Source: Tidjanibacter massiliensis (GTDB lineage Bacteria > Bacteroidota > Bacteroidia > Bacteroidales > Rikenellaceae). From it: DNA of 64,000 bases. Shown here one piece after another: positions 53,690 through 62,279 of this stretch (the stretch's first letter is position 1; each line of letters starts with the position of its first letter). The position numbers and the translations under genes are program-made. The stretch is from contig NZ_LT629959.1 of NCBI RefSeq assembly GCF_900104605.1, positions 124,001 to 188,000 of the forward strand, read 5' to 3'. The notes below the pieces were generated by a model, which saw only the letters and a list, made by a program, of their open reading frames with translations, searched no databases and was not told where the DNA came from.

Positions 53690-54763
53690 TCACTGTGTCA
53701 CAAACACTCTCCAGCTACCATCCTTCTCTCCGCGCTCCACGTATTTATTGGAGATTAACTGTACCAACAGTTTCTGAATAGCCGTCACGCTAATACCCGT
53801 TTCCTCTTTCATGTCCGCCAGCGTCAGCGTGGGCTGAGTTCGCATAGCGTTCAGTATTTTTGTATAATTGGGCGTTCGGAATGCAATCCGTTCCCCATCA
53901 TACCACCACACATTCTCATTCCTCTCGCTCACAAACAGCACATCATTATACACTTCTGTAGCCACCAAGTCATTGAAATATTTCAAAAAAGGACGGATAT
54001 CCTTGACCCCTGCATGGGCTCCATCACTAGGGACAGGACCTACTTCGAGATCTGTCTGATGCAAAGCTTCCAGATATTCGCTCTTTTTACGACTACGAAC
54101 CACAATCATTGGATAGTCGTGGCGCGTTAGGATGTAATTGACCAACAGCCGGGCAATACGACCGTTACCGTCCTCGAAAGGATGAATGCGTATATAACGG
54201 TAGTGAAACAGTGCGGCCAACTCTACTGGAGATAGTTTCCTTTCTTGTTCTGCTGTATTATACCAGTCCACTAAGTCTCCCATCAGTCCGGGAGTCTCCT
54301 CGGGTGAGGCATATTCGAATCTGTCCCCATATCGGGTGATAACACTGTTAGGCCGAGTCTTATACTGGCCGGCATGAATTACATAACTCGTCTGCATACC
54401 ACCAGGCAAATCTCGATAAACAGTATAATCTTCTCGTAATATGGTTTTATGCAATGTCCGGATAAAATTCTGTGTCAATGGCACTCCCTTCACCGTAGCC
54501 TCTTCCGTCATCATTCGCAGGCCTACGTTGCTCGCGGTCATCTCTTGCACGTCACGCACGTCTGCCTCCCCAATCACCTTGCCGAAAAGTAGCAATATTT
54601 CCGTCTGGCCATAAGTCAACGTATTACCCTCAATATGATTACTGTTGTAATTGAAATCCACAGTAAAACGGCGACTGAGCCTTTCCCTATCCTTCTCCGA
54701 CAGCGGCTGCAAATTCTGCCATGCAGTCAACGCTTTCTTTATATTAAGATACTTCATATTCAT
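53690..54763 (-). CDS. Fic-domain protein (AMP transferase family) with C-terminal winged helix
   Basis: About 357 residues from the ATG at 54763 (or 54757). The catalytic loop HPFEDGNGRIARLL (about 190-203) is intact. An N-terminal inhibitory helix motif, S-N-H-I-E-G (S/TxxxE(G/N) type), places it in class II Fic proteins. The C-terminal 70 residues (NYTKILNAMRTQPTLTLADMKEETGISVTAIQKLLVQLISNKYVERG) form a winged-helix DNA-binding domain. A perfect palindrome overlaps its promoter, consistent with self-regulation. Target unknown. Confidence 0.88.
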   Translation of the reverse strand: MNMKYLNIKKALTAWQNLQPLSEKDRERLSRRFTVDFNYNSNHIEGNTLTYGQTEILLLFGKVIGEADVRDVQEMTASNVGLRMMTEEATVKGVPLTQNFIRTLHKTILREDYTVYRDLPGGMQTSYVIHAGQYKTRPNSVITRYGDRFEYASPEETPGLMGDLVDWYNTAEQERKLSPVELAALFHYRYIRIHPFEDGNGRIARLLVNYILTRHDYPMIVVRSRKKSEYLEALHQTDLEVGPVPSDGAHAGVKDIRPFLKYFNDLVATEVYNDVLFVSERNENVWWYDGERIAFRTPNYTKILNAMRTQPTLTLADMKEETGISVTAIQKLLVQLISNKYVERGEKDGSWRVFVTQ

Positions 54764-54781
54764 ATTTATCAACAAACAATG

Positions 54782-54828
54782 CAAAGATATAAAAAAACGC
54801 CCAAAAGGTTGTAATGATACAACCTTTT
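54782..54828 (-). promoter_or_regulatory. fic promoter with palindromic operator
   Basis: On the minus strand the -7 box TATCTTTG lies at 54782-54789. AAAAGGTTGTA (54803-54813) and TACAACCTTTT (54818-54828) are perfect 11-base arms with a four-base centre covering the -33 region. A dimeric repressor, possibly the winged helix of the Fic protein, could bind there. Confidence 0.65.
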
Positions 54829-54962
54829 ACCTAAATCGCTTTATCTGACGTCAACAGCTACCTATAGAAACAAAATAAAAAAGACAACTGATGAAAAGAA
54901 AATAGAGATTCACCACCAGCCCTGCCTTTTGATGCCGTAAGTTGTATATACATCATATTTAA
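54829..54962. other. Short non-coding stretch upstream of fic
   Basis: AT-rich and without a recognised feature, up to the decayed ORF at 54963. Confidence 0.4.
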
Positions 54963-55404
54963 AATGATCCCTCATCCGTTAATAACAATATAATTTCACT
55001 GGTCGAAGAGAATTTTAATGCATCTAATGAAACAATTAGTTTTATAGACCTTTTGAATGGATTATTCGATAAGGAGGATGTTTCTGAATGGGCTCTTGCT
55101 CAGAAATTCACCAAACTGCGAGCAAAATTAGCGAAAGAGGAAGAGGAAGAAGATAAGGTGAAATTTAAAAAATTTACCTATTGATGAATTTCTGCTGTTG
55201 ATTTTGAACACCTATCGGAGTAATAGTAATGGGAATATTAAATATGCAGATTTGACATCCCTTTTTCAGAATATTGATTATTCTGACCAAATCATGGATA
55301 TAACAAATAAGTATATCCATGATTTTAAGTCTGAAGATAATAAGTTAAGGTCAGAAATACTTGAAGAAATGAATCGTCTTATATTAAGAAATAGAGAAGA
55401 GTAG
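54963..55404 (+). pseudogene. Decayed unknown gene: no start and a frameshift in an A6 run
   Basis: The frame from 54963 (NDPSSVNNNIISLVEENFNA...) has no start codon and ends at TGA 55182-55184. The next frame continues the same protein as KNLPIDEFLLLILNTYRSN to 55404. Deleting one A from the run at 55167-55172 joins both halves into one acidic, helical protein of about 147 residues. Family not recognised. A stem-loop (55456-55484) follows. Confidence 0.65.
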
Positions 55405-55455
55405 CAATTTGGATAAGCCAAATTTGTCTACATCATTAGCTAATAAAATCATAAC

Positions 55456-55484
55456 CGGTTGACTATACAATTTATAGTCAACCG
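55456..55484 (+). terminator. Stem-loop after the decayed gene
   Basis: CGGTTGACTATA pairs perfectly with TATAGTCAACCG across a five-base loop; weak T-rich tail. Confidence 0.7.
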
Positions 55485-55800
55485 ATTATTGATTATGATA
55501 TCTTATATTATGTCGTATGACACCACATTCCGAATATAAATATAGCCAACAATTCTTTATGCAATTATTAAGTGATTTTATATCAGATAGATTATCAACT
55601 ATTTTGTTAAGCAACAACGAATATTAACTATTAAATGGTCACTTATAGAAAATATAAAGATATGGAAAAAATATTTATTGATGATGCTATATCAAAATAA
55701 TTTACACCTAAAGAGATTTTTATTTCAAAGTATTTGCTGTTGACATATTGTATTGTTATCTTGTTAAAAGGAACCTAATCTTGTAATTTATATTGACATA
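55485..55800. other. AT-rich gap before the RiPP locus
   Basis: About 315 bases with short broken frames only. The base composition is much more AT-rich than the LanB-like fragment that follows. No gene seen. Confidence 0.5.
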
Positions 55801-56265
55801 ATGAAACCGACGTTTATCCCTTTCCCCGACTTTGTTTTCAGGACGCCATTATTTCCGCTGGATGCTCCGGCAGAAGATACGACCTTGAGTCCTGAATTTC
55901 GGGAAGCGCTCTATTTAGCCTCGCCGGAGCTGTATGAAGGTTGTGTATCGAAAGACCGAAAAAAGCAGACTAAATTCGAGCGTTCCGTTCTGAAATACCG
56001 GCATCGGGCAATGACACGGTGTACTCCGTTCGGTTTATTCGCAGGATGTAGCACGGGAAAGATTGCGGACAGTACATCGATCGAATTACCGGCTACGAAG
56101 GACAACAAACGCCGTACCCGGTTGGACATGCAATATCTGTGTGCTCTGATTCAGGAGATTGAGCGTGACCCCAACGTGCGGGAGCAACTCGTATATTACC
56201 CGAATGACAGCCTTTATGAAATCGGCGGAAAATATCGCTATAAGAAACCGCAGCGCCGTATATAG
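55801..56265 (+). pseudogene. Truncated LanB-like dehydratase (N-terminal part)
   Basis: 154 codons from MKPTFIPFPDFVFRTPLFPLD. REALYLASPELYEG, then KFERSVLKYRHRAMTRCTPFGLFAG, is the signature of the lantibiotic dehydratase N-terminal (glutamylation) domain, normally about 600-700 residues within a protein of about 800-1000. After YEIGGKYRYKK the frame ends in PQRRI and the DNA turns into unrelated AT-rich sequence. It is a GC-richer remnant, probably non-functional, at the head of the RiPP locus. Confidence 0.78.
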
Positions 56266-56585
56266 TTGCTTTATTGAAAATATGTTGTGAATCAGCAGGG
56301 CATAAAATCAAACAAGAAGTATGATTGATCATCGAAGATATTTGGAACAGACAGGATGAAGTACCAGAAGCTGCAATTAAAATTACAAAACAAAAATTTA
56401 ATATTCTTATTTCGGTTTTGCCTGCCTAAATAAAGAAGCCTCCTACAAGTAAACAAAACAAAGTTTGACAGCTTATAAGTTTAACTAAAACGCAAAAAGG
56501 CATTCGCAAAAATGGTCTTGTAAAAACGGCAGTTCAAACTATCTGTCGAAATAAAATGAAGTTAAAAAATTTAACACAATGGATT
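56266..56585. other. AT-rich stretch between LanB remnant and precursor 1
   Basis: About 320 bases. No gene or clear promoter motif could be supported. The 5' leader and promoter of precursor 1 should lie here. Confidence 0.4.
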
Positions 56586-56834
56586 ATGAAAAAATTTGAA
56601 ATGGAATTATTAAATTCCGAAAAATCTCAAATGATATTAGGCGGTACGTGTACTGCACAGGTAACAGACGATCCTTGCAAATTAGTTTTGATAGATCAGT
56701 GCGATAGCCTAGTGACGCCTACCTGTCCGAATATGCTTATGATATGCCAACCAAGAAATGTTGGTCAGTGCGATGGTGTCGTGACAGGAGGTTGTGACTC
56801 GGTTATTACTGTAATTCCTCCCAGAAAACCATAA
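56586..56834 (+). CDS. RiPP precursor peptide 1, seven cysteines in core
   Basis: 82 residues from MKKFEMELLNSEKSQMILGG; an in-frame ATG ten codons earlier is possible. The first 20 residues form a double-glycine leader like those of Bacteroidales GG-leader natural products. The core has seven Cys (TCT, DPC, DQC, TPTC, MIC, GQC, GGC) and a repeated CDS/CDG motif (QCDSLVT, QCDGVVT, GCDSVIT). Such Cys-X-hydrophobic repeats suit thioether formation by the radical SAM enzyme encoded next. A stem-loop follows the stop. Confidence 0.8.
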   Translation: MKKFEMELLNSEKSQMILGGTCTAQVTDDPCKLVLIDQCDSLVTPTCPNMLMICQPRNVGQCDGVVTGGCDSVITVIPPRKP

Positions 56835-56855
56835 GGCTGATTATTTTAATGTGTC

Positions 56856-56883
56856 AAGCAGTGGGATTTTCCCACTGCTTTCA
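56856..56883 (+). terminator. Stem-loop between precursor 1 and its maturase
   Basis: AAGCAGTGGG pairs with CCCACTGCTT across five bases and ends in TTT, 21 bases after the precursor. Partial termination here would give more precursor than enzyme. Confidence 0.75.
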
Positions 56884-56912
56884 ACGATAAAAACATAAAA
56901 TACTACTACATT

Positions 56913-58292
56913 ATGAGTAATAATAAACCGCTAAAAATGAAACTCAAAAGTGACGATATTCGGTTAATTCCCATTTCTGACGATGTAGTCTTATTTTTTC
57001 ACGCTCCGACACTTCAATTATATCCATTAAAAGATAAACGACTAATATCGTTCCTGCAAAGTATTAAAGAAGGAGGAATTAGATTAGCACAAGAATTATC
57101 TGATTATAAGGATATTAATAATTTTATTATAAATAAAATAGTGTCGGCTCCAAGTACATCTCGATATAATGAAGCAGACCGAAGTAAGAATGATTTTACC
57201 CATATTGTTTTACCGATATCTTCAAGTTGTAATTTGAGTTGTCCTTATTGCTTTGTGTATGCAGGCAATGGCATAAATTTTAGAAGTTATACACAAGAAG
57301 ATGTCAAAAGAAATTTTGCTTATATTTTTAAGAATACACCGGAAAAAGAGAAGCAGCGAGTAGTGTATTTTTTTGGTGGCGAACCTCTACTGAATTTCCC
57401 GATAATGGAATTTACGATAAAGCATCTCAAAGAAACATATTCTGATTATAATATTTGCTATTCAATCACTTCCAATGGAACAATCCTTAATAATGCATTA
57501 CTTAATTTCATCAAAACAAATAATATATTTGTTTTAATAAGTTTAGATGGTCCTGACAATGAATATAATCTTCGTCATTATAAAAATGGCAAGAAAAGTA
57601 TTCATAACGTCATCCAAAATATTCGTAGATTGAAAGAGAATGGTATTCACGTTGAAATACGCGCAACTATTGTCAATAACAACCCATATTTATTGGAAAC
57701 TTATAAATATTTTGAAGAGTTTGGGGTGCCTTTCACAATTATGCATGCTTTTAATTCTGAAAATAGAAACCATTTAGAGTTAACCACGTATGATGAATCA
57801 AGTTTAAATAATTTGAAGGAACAATATAATAAATTATGTGATTACTATCTACATGAAGTGATAATCCCTCAAAAGAAAATCTACAATCGTGAGTTTAAAA
57901 AACTAGATCATTCTATTAGATATAGATTTTTGAGAGCAGTTATTTGTAGTGCAGGATATAATTATTATACAATTACGGCTGATGGAGATATTTTTAGTTG
58001 TACAAATTTGATGAATGATAAAAAGTACAAAATTGGAGATATATACAGTAATTATTTAGATAAAGATTTATACACTCCTATTTCTGTTGATGAAATTAAC
58101 GAATGTAAAAAATGCTGGCTGAAATATCTATGTTCTGGTGGGTGTCTGGCACAAAAGGTTACGGATAATATAAGTAACAGGTCCTCTATGGATATTAATC
58201 ATTGCAAATTAGAAGAAATTAGATGGGAATTTAATCTGAAAATTTATTACTACTTAACGCAATATTTTCCTGGATTTTTCTCTGATAACTAA
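56913..58292 (+). CDS. Radical SAM/SPASM peptide maturase 1
   Basis: 459 residues. An N-terminal region of about 90 residues (possible leader-binding part) precedes the radical SAM motif CNLSCPYC (C106, C110, C113), with FFGGEPLLNFP (about 152-162) and SNGTILN typical of this superfamily. A C-terminal SPASM domain has CSAGYNYYTITADGDIFSC, then CKKCWLKYLCSGGC and a final HC, giving ligands for auxiliary Fe-S clusters. It likely installs thioether or C-C cross-links in precursor 1, whose gene is 78 bases upstream. It is AT-rich compared with the flanking GC-richer remnants. Confidence 0.9.
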   Translation: MSNNKPLKMKLKSDDIRLIPISDDVVLFFHAPTLQLYPLKDKRLISFLQSIKEGGIRLAQELSDYKDINNFIINKIVSAPSTSRYNEADRSKNDFTHIVLPISSSCNLSCPYCFVYAGNGINFRSYTQEDVKRNFAYIFKNTPEKEKQRVVYFFGGEPLLNFPIMEFTIKHLKETYSDYNICYSITSNGTILNNALLNFIKTNNIFVLISLDGPDNEYNLRHYKNGKKSIHNVIQNIRRLKENGIHVEIRATIVNNNPYLLETYKYFEEFGVPFTIMHAFNSENRNHLELTTYDESSLNNLKEQYNKLCDYYLHEVIIPQKKIYNREFKKLDHSIRYRFLRAVICSAGYNYYTITADGDIFSCTNLMNDKKYKIGDIYSNYLDKDLYTPISVDEINECKKCWLKYLCSGGCLAQKVTDNISNRSSMDINHCKLEEIRWEFNLKIYYYLTQYFPGFFSDN

Positions 58293-58328
58293 TGTGTGAG
58301 ATTTATCACTAAAATTTGGATGTAGAAA

Positions 58329-59795
58329 ATGAAACGCATCATAATTATTGCAGTTTATCTCTTGCTAACCGTTGCTACGAATGCGACTCCTTCGATAATT
58401 TCATCATTAAATATCTATATTGGACCAGAGCAGGAGCGTTTGTTCGAGTTCAATAAAAGTATCAGCGATTATTATCCTGCAATTTATAGCTATTCTGTTT
58501 CTGTTAAACAAGAATTATTAATTGATGATTATGATAAAGATACATTAACTTTAAAACTAAATAGAATATCTCCTTATAAAATTAATGGTAATTCATATTT
58601 CAATAATATAAGTAACATAAACATAACGACAACAAATCCAATATCAAACATTTGCATGCCGCTTGAATTTACTATAAATAGAGAAAGATTACTTGTGAAA
58701 TTGCCTGATAGAAATTGTCATATCTCTATATCTTATAATTTAAGTTCTGATTTTGGTTTTAGAGTTCCTTCATCAACTTGGGTTTATATGCAATTATATT
58801 TCTCAAAATGGCAATCTTGGTATTTTACAACAAATGATATGTATATATCAGAAGCAAATTTCTACACTACAAACAATATTGATGTATATGCTTATGATAT
58901 AAATAGAGTCGATACTAATCTATTCAATACCAAATACGAACAACTATCCGAAGGTAGGCAATCATTTATTTTGCTAAACAAAAAGTTTTATAAGCAGTTA
59001 AATTTCAATTACAAAACGATTCAAATAGAGTGTTTGTTTGCAAAGGATATTGCCGCAGACACATTAGAGATTGATGGGAATTATTACTATACATTATCTC
59101 CTATTACTGGGTATAATTCAACAAGGGATAATTTACCTCAAGAGCTTTTTGAATCAATAAAATATCTTATTGAGTTTTTTAATGTGTCCATCCCTTATCA
59201 TATAACAGTAGCTGATGGAGATATTTATTTTTTAGATGCCAATAATGAGATATTTCGTTGGGGTAGTATGATGGATTGTGGAAATCAAAATTTTTGTTTG
59301 ATTATAGACAAAACGATGTGGGAAACACATTCTCTTGTTCATGAGATTATTCACACATTCATTCAATATGCTCCTCCGATATCATCTTCATTTTATTATT
59401 TTTTTAATGAAAGTATGGTAGAATATCTTGCTATTTATTCTTTCTATAAAGATTTAGATATAAGAAATGAAATTTTTCAAGAGAAAAAAAAGTATTATGA
59501 AGCTATCTATGGTAATAGTTCCGATTCCATCTCTATCAAAAATCTTAAGAATAATTATGTTAATCTGACCGGAAATCAAACTGGACCATCTGTGATTATT
59601 TATGAAAAAACACCGTATCTAATCCATTTATTTGCGCAATCAATCGGAGAAGATAAATTTATGAAATTATTACATACTTTCTATAAGGAAATGGCAACAA
59701 AAAAGCGCTGTAGTATTGATGACTTTAAAGAAATCTTATTATCTTCAGGATATGTTACTCAAGAACAATTAGAGAATTTTATTGATAGTATATAA
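58329..59795 (+). CDS. Secreted M1-like gluzincin of the RiPP locus
   Basis: 488 residues with a signal peptide (MKRIIIIAVYLLLTVATNA). The catalytic centre HEIIH (338-342) is followed after exactly 18 residues by NESMVEYLA with the Glu ligand (361), the HExxH-x18-E arrangement of M1 gluzincins. The N-terminal half is beta-rich, as in M1 enzymes. Exported and encoded 36 bases after the maturase, it may trim the modified peptide outside the cytoplasm, or be a resistance factor. A GAMEN-type aminopeptidase motif is not evident. Confidence 0.75.
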   Translation: MKRIIIIAVYLLLTVATNATPSIISSLNIYIGPEQERLFEFNKSISDYYPAIYSYSVSVKQELLIDDYDKDTLTLKLNRISPYKINGNSYFNNISNINITTTNPISNICMPLEFTINRERLLVKLPDRNCHISISYNLSSDFGFRVPSSTWVYMQLYFSKWQSWYFTTNDMYISEANFYTTNNIDVYAYDINRVDTNLFNTKYEQLSEGRQSFILLNKKFYKQLNFNYKTIQIECLFAKDIAADTLEIDGNYYYTLSPITGYNSTRDNLPQELFESIKYLIEFFNVSIPYHITVADGDIYFLDANNEIFRWGSMMDCGNQNFCLIIDKTMWETHSLVHEIIHTFIQYAPPISSSFYYFFNESMVEYLAIYSFYKDLDIRNEIFQEKKKYYEAIYGNSSDSISIKNLKNNYVNLTGNQTGPSVIIYEKTPYLIHLFAQSIGEDKFMKLLHTFYKEMATKKRCSIDDFKEILLSSGYVTQEQLENFIDSI

Positions 59796-59831
59796 AAATT
59801 CGATTCCTTTCCTTATAAATTGTTGTTCTTT

Positions 59832-60111
59832 ATGCTTTTCCCCCTCATATTCTCAACTCGATTCGATGGACTGCGGCCCGACGTGCCTGCGAATTATCGC
59901 CGCGTTTTACGGTCGGCACTACTCCCTGCAAAATCTGCGTGATCGCTGCCATATCACGCGGGAGGGCGTTTCGCTGTTGGGTATCAGCGATGCGGCTGAA
60001 AGTATCGGTTTGAGGTCGGTCGGTGTAAAATTCACATGGCAACAGCTCCGCGACGAAGCCAATTTTCCCTACATCATACATTGGAACCAGCGGCATTTCG
60101 TGGTGGTATAA
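59832..60111 (+). pseudogene. Vestigial 5' end of a C39-peptidase exporter gene
   Basis: Matches the first 280 bases of the exporter gene at 63628 with only scattered substitutions. Relative to that copy there is one extra base shortly after the ATG (59832) and a 2-base loss near 60105, and the frame stops at 60111. The catalytic DCGPTC and the HWNQRHFVVV histidine are still readable, but no transporter follows. It is a scar between the two RiPP cassettes. Confidence 0.88.
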
Positions 60112-60493
60112 AAAAGCGGGGTAAACGGTAGTACCTTCCCCTCCTTTTGCGTAGCAGCCACTATAATCATATAACATGCTAATTTACAGAAAACTTTTAA
60201 CAAAACAAATATTGTTTAGATGATTTATATCTGTTAAATTGCAAGAAAATGAAACCACACTTTTGATAAAGATTCTCATGACATAAATGTATTTTCACAT
60301 AGTTTCATTAGTCTAAAAATAGTTCGAGGCCAGCCACCTTGTATCTATATGGTTTGGAACCAAATAACTATTTATAAATCATAATAATCAATTCACGGCT
60401 TAGGCTTTCTTTTGTTATCTTATGAAGTATAACACAATATAGCGGATGCCGAAAAGCTATAAAAGAGTAGGCTAACCTTAAAATCTTTCAACT
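60112..60493. other. Gap between exporter scar and precursor 2
   Basis: About 380 AT-rich bases without a gene. The promoter and 5' leader of precursor 2 must lie here, but no convincing -33/-7 pair was found. Confidence 0.4.
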
Positions 60494-60808
60494 ATGAGTA
60501 AGTTTAAAGTAATAGAAGAAAGTCGATTCCTGAAAAATAATCTTATGAAAGAGATTACTGGCGGCGTAATTATCAATTCAGGAACATGTACTATCCTCTC
60601 AGCACACGATGGATGTGGTGGAAGTTCCAGAATATTTACTACATGCAAAGAATCCTCGGTTGCTATGTATGAGTCTACAAATTGCGGAAGTGTTTTACCA
60701 TATGTGACATGTACTGTGGGGATGTTATATGAACACTCAACCTGTGGACAAATGCCTAAATATATGACATGGTGCCCGGGTCAAGCGGATTATAATGGAA
60801 TACCATAA
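60494..60808 (+). CDS. RiPP precursor peptide 2, seven cysteines in core
   Basis: 104 residues. The leader MSKFKVIEESRFLKNN, then LMKEITGG, ends in Gly-Gly at residue 24. The 80-residue core has seven Cys, several followed by Gly (GCGG, NCGS, TCGQ) and others preceded by Thr (GTC, TTC, VTC). The core sequence is unlike precursor 1, but leader type, cysteine number and position before a maturase are the same. A perfect 13-bp-arm stem-loop lies 22 bases downstream. Confidence 0.8.
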   Translation: MSKFKVIEESRFLKNNLMKEITGGVIINSGTCTILSAHDGCGGSSRIFTTCKESSVAMYESTNCGSVLPYVTCTVGMLYEHSTCGQMPKYMTWCPGQADYNGIP

Positions 60809-60830
60809 TCGGGAAAATTAAGGCGTTGAC

Positions 60831-60860
60831 GGGCAAATGAAACAAATGTTTCATTTGCCC
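60831..60860 (+). terminator. Stem-loop after precursor 2
   Basis: GGGCAAATGAAAC pairs perfectly with GTTTCATTTGCCC across AAAT. No T run follows, so partial termination or mRNA 3'-end stabilisation is likely. Confidence 0.75.
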
Positions 60861-60887
60861 AAATAATAAAACACATTCCAAAAAATT

Positions 60888-62279
60888 ATGAAAAAAACAC
60901 TATTAATAATTGTAGGAATGCTCTTTTTTAACGTGCAATCTTACTCGCAAATCATATCCAAAGTAGATGAGCGCTTTGAGCTTACCAGCATCATGTTCGC
61001 ATTAGCGGGAGTACCGGAATATTGTGAATGTGCCATACCGTCTTATGTAGAAGATATTATAACAGAATTAGCTCCCTATGAGTTTACCGAGCCTATCAAT
61101 TATATCCGCGAATTAAATACAATGCATGCGATAGGCTACAATAACGTGTCCACTACAGCGGAAATGTTAGAGATAAAAAACGGCAAAATACGATTGCAGC
61201 CTCAATTCGACATTTCACAAATATCAAAATATGATTCTCAATGGAATGAGGAGTTGTTTGCTAAGTATCTGAAAATGATCAATCAATTCTATAAAGAAAG
61301 TAATTTTCACAAATTCTACAAAGATCATAAAGAATTATATGATATCGCCACCAATCGGATGAATGAACTTCTGGCCACAATCGACACCCAATGGTTTTAT
61401 TCTTTTTTCGGAAAAGAGTTCGATAAGGAGCTGGATATATACATAAGTATAACGAACGGCCCGAGTAATTATGCTTTGCGCAATGGAATATTGGTCGGAG
61501 TTATGAAAGATGGGAACGGTATGCCTCATGTGAATTCATTCCTAACATTACCGACCATAATACATGAATTCTGTCACCATTATACAAATCCATTATTTGA
61601 TCGATGGTCGCCGCAAATGGAATATTCAGCCAATAAAATTTATCCGTATGTAGAGGATAAAATGCACCAGTTAGCTTACTCCGGAGCAGACGTCACATTA
61701 GAAGAATGGCTTAATAATTTATGCGTTCTTGCATACCTGAAAGAAACTGGGTACTCATCGTTCAATGCACGGGTAAGCTATCAAGTAGCAAGAGGTTTTA
61801 TATGGATGCGGCGCAGCATGGATTTTATGGAAAACTTTTACGCGCACAGGGATCTGTACCCTCATATAGAAGATTTCATGCCCCAGCTCATAGCTTTTTT
61901 AAATTTCACGGCTGATAATTTTGATTCTGTCCTAACAGAATATAAAAACAGACATCCATATATTACCAATGTATATCCTGCAGTTAATTCGGATATTACC
62001 GGTTTCAACGAGATAATCATAACTTTCTCAGAACCTATGCTCGGCGCTTGGGGATTTTACGGAAGTGGCTCTGATGATCCTAATGTAAAAGAACTCTACA
62101 TAAATGCCGTAGAATGGTCTGAAGATAAACTGCAGGTGAAACTGATACTGGCGCCTGAAGAATCCGAACCTAATTGCACCTATGGGATACAACTGCTGCC
62201 GGAAGGGTTTATATCGGCAAAATACTTTCACTTAGACAAGACATGTAGAAATTTAATATTTAACACTATACAAAAATGA
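60888..62279 (+). CDS. Secreted DUF4932-like zinc metalloprotease of the RiPP locus
   Basis: 463 residues with a signal peptide ending SYSQ. The catalytic motif is HEFCHHY (about 226-232) within TLPTIIHEFCHHYTNP, followed by helices with YPHIEDFMPQLIAF, as in DUF4932 proteins. The C-terminal 100 residues (NVYPAVNSDITGFNEIIITFSEPM) form a bacterial Ig-like domain. It occupies the protease slot of the second cassette but belongs to a different family from the M1-like enzyme of the first. It overlaps the maturase gene by 4 bases (ATGA). Confidence 0.82.
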   Translation: MKKTLLIIVGMLFFNVQSYSQIISKVDERFELTSIMFALAGVPEYCECAIPSYVEDIITELAPYEFTEPINYIRELNTMHAIGYNNVSTTAEMLEIKNGKIRLQPQFDISQISKYDSQWNEELFAKYLKMINQFYKESNFHKFYKDHKELYDIATNRMNELLATIDTQWFYSFFGKEFDKELDIYISITNGPSNYALRNGILVGVMKDGNGMPHVNSFLTLPTIIHEFCHHYTNPLFDRWSPQMEYSANKIYPYVEDKMHQLAYSGADVTLEEWLNNLCVLAYLKETGYSSFNARVSYQVARGFIWMRRSMDFMENFYAHRDLYPHIEDFMPQLIAFLNFTADNFDSVLTEYKNRHPYITNVYPAVNSDITGFNEIIITFSEPMLGAWGFYGSGSDDPNVKELYINAVEWSEDKLQVKLILAPEESEPNCTYGIQLLPEGFISAKYFHLDKTCRNLIFNTIQK

